This document shows positions 61,065 through 64,000 of a stretch of DNA of 64,000 nt, piece after piece. A model generated the notes under the pieces. It worked only from the letters and a program-made list of their open reading frames with translations, was not told where the DNA came from and searched no databases. The position numbers and the translations under genes were made by a program. Positions within the stretch are counted from its first letter, which is position 1. Every line of letters starts with the position of its first letter. The stretch comes from Triglochin maritima (taxonomy: Eukaryota > Streptophyta > Magnoliopsida > Alismatales > Juncaginaceae), in contig OY821775.1 of NCBI GenBank assembly GCA_963682175.1, forward strand, positions 4,588,001 through 4,652,000, in the 5' to 3' direction.

Positions 61065-61475
61065 CGGGTGGTAATGGAATGGAATAGTGGTGGCTAAATT
61101 TGGAGTTTAAGGGAATGGGGGTTTTGGTGAGAGGAGGAGAGAGGAGGTGTTTGAATGGTGGTTAGTGGTTTGGTGGCGGGAGTGGTGTTGGATTAACTAA
61201 TTCTGTTGCTTTGTTGGATTGTGACGAAAATGCCCTCCAACGCTTCTTGTTTTTACTTACGTGCCCAGGGTCGGTGTAAGGTACGGTGAGGGGGTCGAGT
61301 GACTTCTAGATCTAGTTATTAGTGGTATGGGGGGGAAGTAGTTTATATGTTTAAATTAAGGAAAAAATTTCAAAATAAATTTTTTTTTTAAAAAAATTAC
61401 CAAAATAAACCTCCACTAAAAGTAGTTATTAGTGGTGACACGTGGCGGCGGCGGGTTTTATTTTTTTGTGCATAG
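61065..61475. other. Glucanase promoter and outer flank of second MULE
   Basis: GA-rich leader next to the glucanase start, then TTTTTTAAAAAAATTACCAAAATAA-like AT-rich DNA resembling the outer part of the first MULE's terminal repeat. The 14-bp word TAGTTATTAGTGGT occurs at 61313-61326 and again at 61423-61436. Confidence 0.45.
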
Positions 61476-61762
61476 AGAACTCGGCATCACCAGTGCCGAG
61501 TTCTACTTTGGTAGAACTCGGCATGGGTGATGCCGAGTTTAACTTTGGTAGAACTCGGCATTTGTGATGCCGAGTTCTCTTTGGTTTTTTATTGGCCAAC
61601 GCTTCGACATTTTTTCTTAGGTGATTCAAATAGAACTCGACACTCTAAGTGCCGAGTTCTATTTAAGAAACTGTTCTCCTGGCGATCAGATCGTGTATGA
61701 GATTGATTGCCAGGAGAACAGTTACTTAAATAGAACTCGGCACTTAGAGTGCCGAGTTCTAA
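61476..61762. repeat. Palindrome array of the second MULE (GAACTCGGCA words)
   Basis: Successive hairpins GAACTCGGCATCACC/AGTGCCGAGTTC (61478), AACTCGGCATGGG/TGATGCCGAGTT (61515) and AACTCGGCATTTG/TGATGCCGAGTT (61553). A large palindrome follows (about 61629-61762) in which AACTCG-CACT-type hairpins flank arms CTGTTCTCCTGGC and GCCAGGAGAACAG. It lies 240 bp beyond the transposase stop at 62003. The design parallels 36868-36987 with a different word. Confidence 0.85.
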
Positions 61763-62002
61763 AGGAAGAACTTGGGTTACTAACGCCGAGTACGCCGATT
61801 TCACCTAAGAAAAAGTGAGTTTGCAAATTTGCGGTCCTAAAAAATACATTACATTCATTCGTCTTACAATTAATCAACTCTTAAAAAGGATTTAAGTCTT
61901 CGTACATTCATTCAAGTCATAACAAAATACATTACAAATACATTACAAGTCTTACAATACATCAACTCTTACATTCATTCGTCTCACATACAAAATATTT
62001 TG

Positions 62003-64000
62003 CTATATAGGTTCCTTGCATCGCTTTCGGTTATGCCCTATACCGCCGCATCTCCCACACCTTACCTTTCTTCCAGAGTGTTCGTCCATCTCGTTTCGGA
62101 TTCGCGTTGATTTAGGCCGACCGGGAGGTCTTTTGGTTTGGGGAGGCTTCATTGTGATGTTGCCTCGATCTGGCCAATACCTCACATCAGGAATTGGGAC
62201 AAATATCGGTTTGTACGCCTCCCTGTACATTTGAACCTCATAATACGGGGACACCAGATGTGAAGTGTTGACATTTGCATGTCTGCCACTGCAAACTGCT
62301 AGTACATGTGAACATGGGACGTGCATTGCAATTATGTATCCACAAGTGCAAGTAATAACTCCTTCTTCAAATTTCACGAGGTATTTTTTCTGGTCATTGG
62401 CTTCAACCTGATACATCAGCTGGTGGTACCGAGTTACTGTATGTGTTCTGGCCAGATTACTGTTTGCCGTCACCACGGTGTGGACTGTCGGTACATATGT
62501 TTCATTCCACGACTCGGCGACGTCCCTTCTTTTAACAAAGAATTTGTTCAAGCGGAGAAAGGTCATCAAAATCATGGTTGTAATTGGCATACCGCGTTCC
62601 CCTCGTAAGACATTGTTGAAGCTTTCTGACATGTTTGTTGTCATACATCCGAAACGCCGACCCCCGTCGTGACAACAAGTCCATCTTTCCAAAGGACCTT
62701 GATGTTGAATCCACTCATATATCGGTTTATGTTCCTCTGCAATAGCCTTCATTAACTCTTGAAATTTCATAAATGAATGAGTTTTACCCGCTTCGTAAAA
62801 CTTGATTTGTCCCAATCTTTCCTTACAATTTCGATGTTTAGCAAAATTTACTTTCATGTGTCGAAGACAGAATCGATGTACATGGCCCTCCGAAGGTGGA
62901 AATGCGGCTCGCACACAAGCATTTATTCCCGAAAATCTGTCGGTGATAATACACAAATCGGGTCGCCTTGTAACTCTACTTGCCAGCAAATGAAGGAACC
63001 ACGTCCACGACTCTGTATTCTCGCTCTCTACAACAGCAAATGTCAAAGGAAAAATTCCGTTGTTTGCATCCGTGCCCACAACAATTAGCAATAAACCTCT
63101 ATATTTGCTATAGAGGTGTGTTCCATCCACACTGACAACGGGTCTACAATAATGAAACCCACTAATTGAAGGCCCGAACACCCAAAACACACGCTTAAAC
63201 ATCTCCTCGTCTGAATTTACCTGGACAGACTCTATTTCAACAACAGATCCTTCATTGTTCTGACAAAGAACTGTGACGAACCTTCGCAAATCTTTAAAAC
63301 TGTCTTCTTCGGCACCATATATTCGGTTCAACGCTTTTTGCCTAGCATGTCATGCTTTAGCGTAACCAATTTCAAGTGAGTATTTGGTCTTCACCATTTC
63401 CATTATTTCAGCAGGAGTAATTGTGAACTTAGTTCTAACAGATGGCATTATCAAGTCGCATACAAAATTAGCACTGCATTGTTTGTTGTCGTTTAGCAAT
63501 ATCGGATTGGAACAAGTGTGCTCGGCGTCGTATGTTTTAACTTGAAAATATCTGCAACCTTTTGGAACAGACGCATGTAGACACCATTTGCAGTTATCTT
63601 CATCACGACGAATACAATGAACAGTATACTGTTTCGTTGAAGAAACCACAACTGAATACTGAACAAACTTTTTAATGTGCCACGATTGCAGAGCATGAAC
63701 CAAATCATCTTTCGTTGGGAAAATTCGTTTATCCCAGAAAGAACGACCATCTTCCGTATGCCAATTACTTCGTTCCAAATTGTTCGCAGCATCGAAGAAT
63801 GAGTGTTCAATTACCGAATTCTCTATCCAGTTGTCGTCCTCGAAGATATCGGGAAGTTCATTAAGAGTTGGAACCATGTCGTTGTTAGCAACTGCATCAT
63901 CAACAACGTCGTCGTCTTCACGGTTTATGGATTGTCCCATCGCATATATGACATCCTGCGTCTCCGGAACAACTTCATTAGCAGAAACACCTTCGGGTTC
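62003..64000 (-). pseudogene. MULE transposase, one in-frame TGA, N-terminus beyond window
   Basis: Reads leftward from the window edge with no start needed in view. Acidic linker, then the MuDR DNA-binding region (GRSFWDKRIFPTKDDLVHAL, HCIRRDEDNCKWCLHASVPK, VKTYDAEHTCSN). At 63350-63352 a TGA stands where the other copy (37185-41379) has Trp (AKA-stop-HARQKAL versus DKAWYARKKAL). The MULE catalytic domain follows with Asp in SVDGTHLY, Asp in ITDRFSGI and Glu in MSESFNN, then a SWIM finger (CTCGYIIAMHVPCSHVLAVC), an AT-hook-like RPPGRPKSTR and a zinc knuckle (CGRCGGIGHNRKRC). Apart from the single stop, the 666 codons in view are open, so it is recent compared with the first MULE. Confidence 0.88.

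Overview
This is nuclear DNA from a flowering plant, most likely a eudicot. The genes are intron-rich with GT-AG splice sites and AT-rich introns, and the protein families are plant-typical: chloroplast alpha-amylase, CYP96A, an RLCK-VII kinase and a GPI-anchored beta-1,3-glucanase. About a third of the window is transposon-derived. I cannot name the species.

Host genes from left to right: the last three exons of a plastidial alpha-amylase (AMY3 type, +, 212-934); a decayed copy of a gene found intact at 43.5 kb (+, 1257-2289); QCR9, subunit 9 of mitochondrial complex III (-, 2671-5253); a PBL34/35/36-like receptor-like cytoplasmic kinase (-, 6628-9111); a CYP96A cytochrome P450 (+, 14469-17642); a type I inositol polyphosphate 5-phosphatase (+, 20998-24839); a UGT80-like/At5g24750-like glycosyltransferase with 15 exons (-, 25841-31898); an unrecognised 220-aa protein (+, 43488-45761); tRNA-His guanylyltransferase THG1 (-, 49286-53861); translation factor eIF1A (+, 56418-57709); and a GH17 glucanase with an X8 domain (-, 58709-61064). 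They form no pathway; this is ordinary unclustered plant gene space. Exon boundaries were set by hand from splice signals, reading phase and family similarity. All joins keep frame.

Mobile DNA: a truncated Ty3/gypsy element with one LTR (11397-14233), and a solo LTR of the same family in opposite orientation (45885-48072, target duplication ATATC). A 7.6-kb Mutator-like element (34298-41893) carries two convergent decayed genes, a plant-mobile-domain (PMD/MAIN-like) gene and a MULE transposase. The transposase is split by a 1.59-kb solo LTR (38770-40359, target duplication CCATT). A second MULE transposase enters from the right edge (62003-64000). There is also a 1.3-kb AT-rich inverted-repeat element (41907-43243), three hAT-like elements, several PIF/Harbinger-type MITEs, and an inverted-repeat element inside the glycosyltransferase gene that carries a UPF0496 gene fragment.

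The most unusual signal is a shared design. Both MULEs and the 1.3-kb element carry arrays of short palindromes, each with its own family-specific word (AAAACGGCAC, GAACTCGGCA, CACGGATCG). In two cases the palindromes are nested inside a larger palindrome next to the transposase 3' end. Separately, two unrelated LTR families carry clusters of paired CGGTCGACCG palindromes. A perfect 54-bp-arm hairpin lies in the last THG1 intron.
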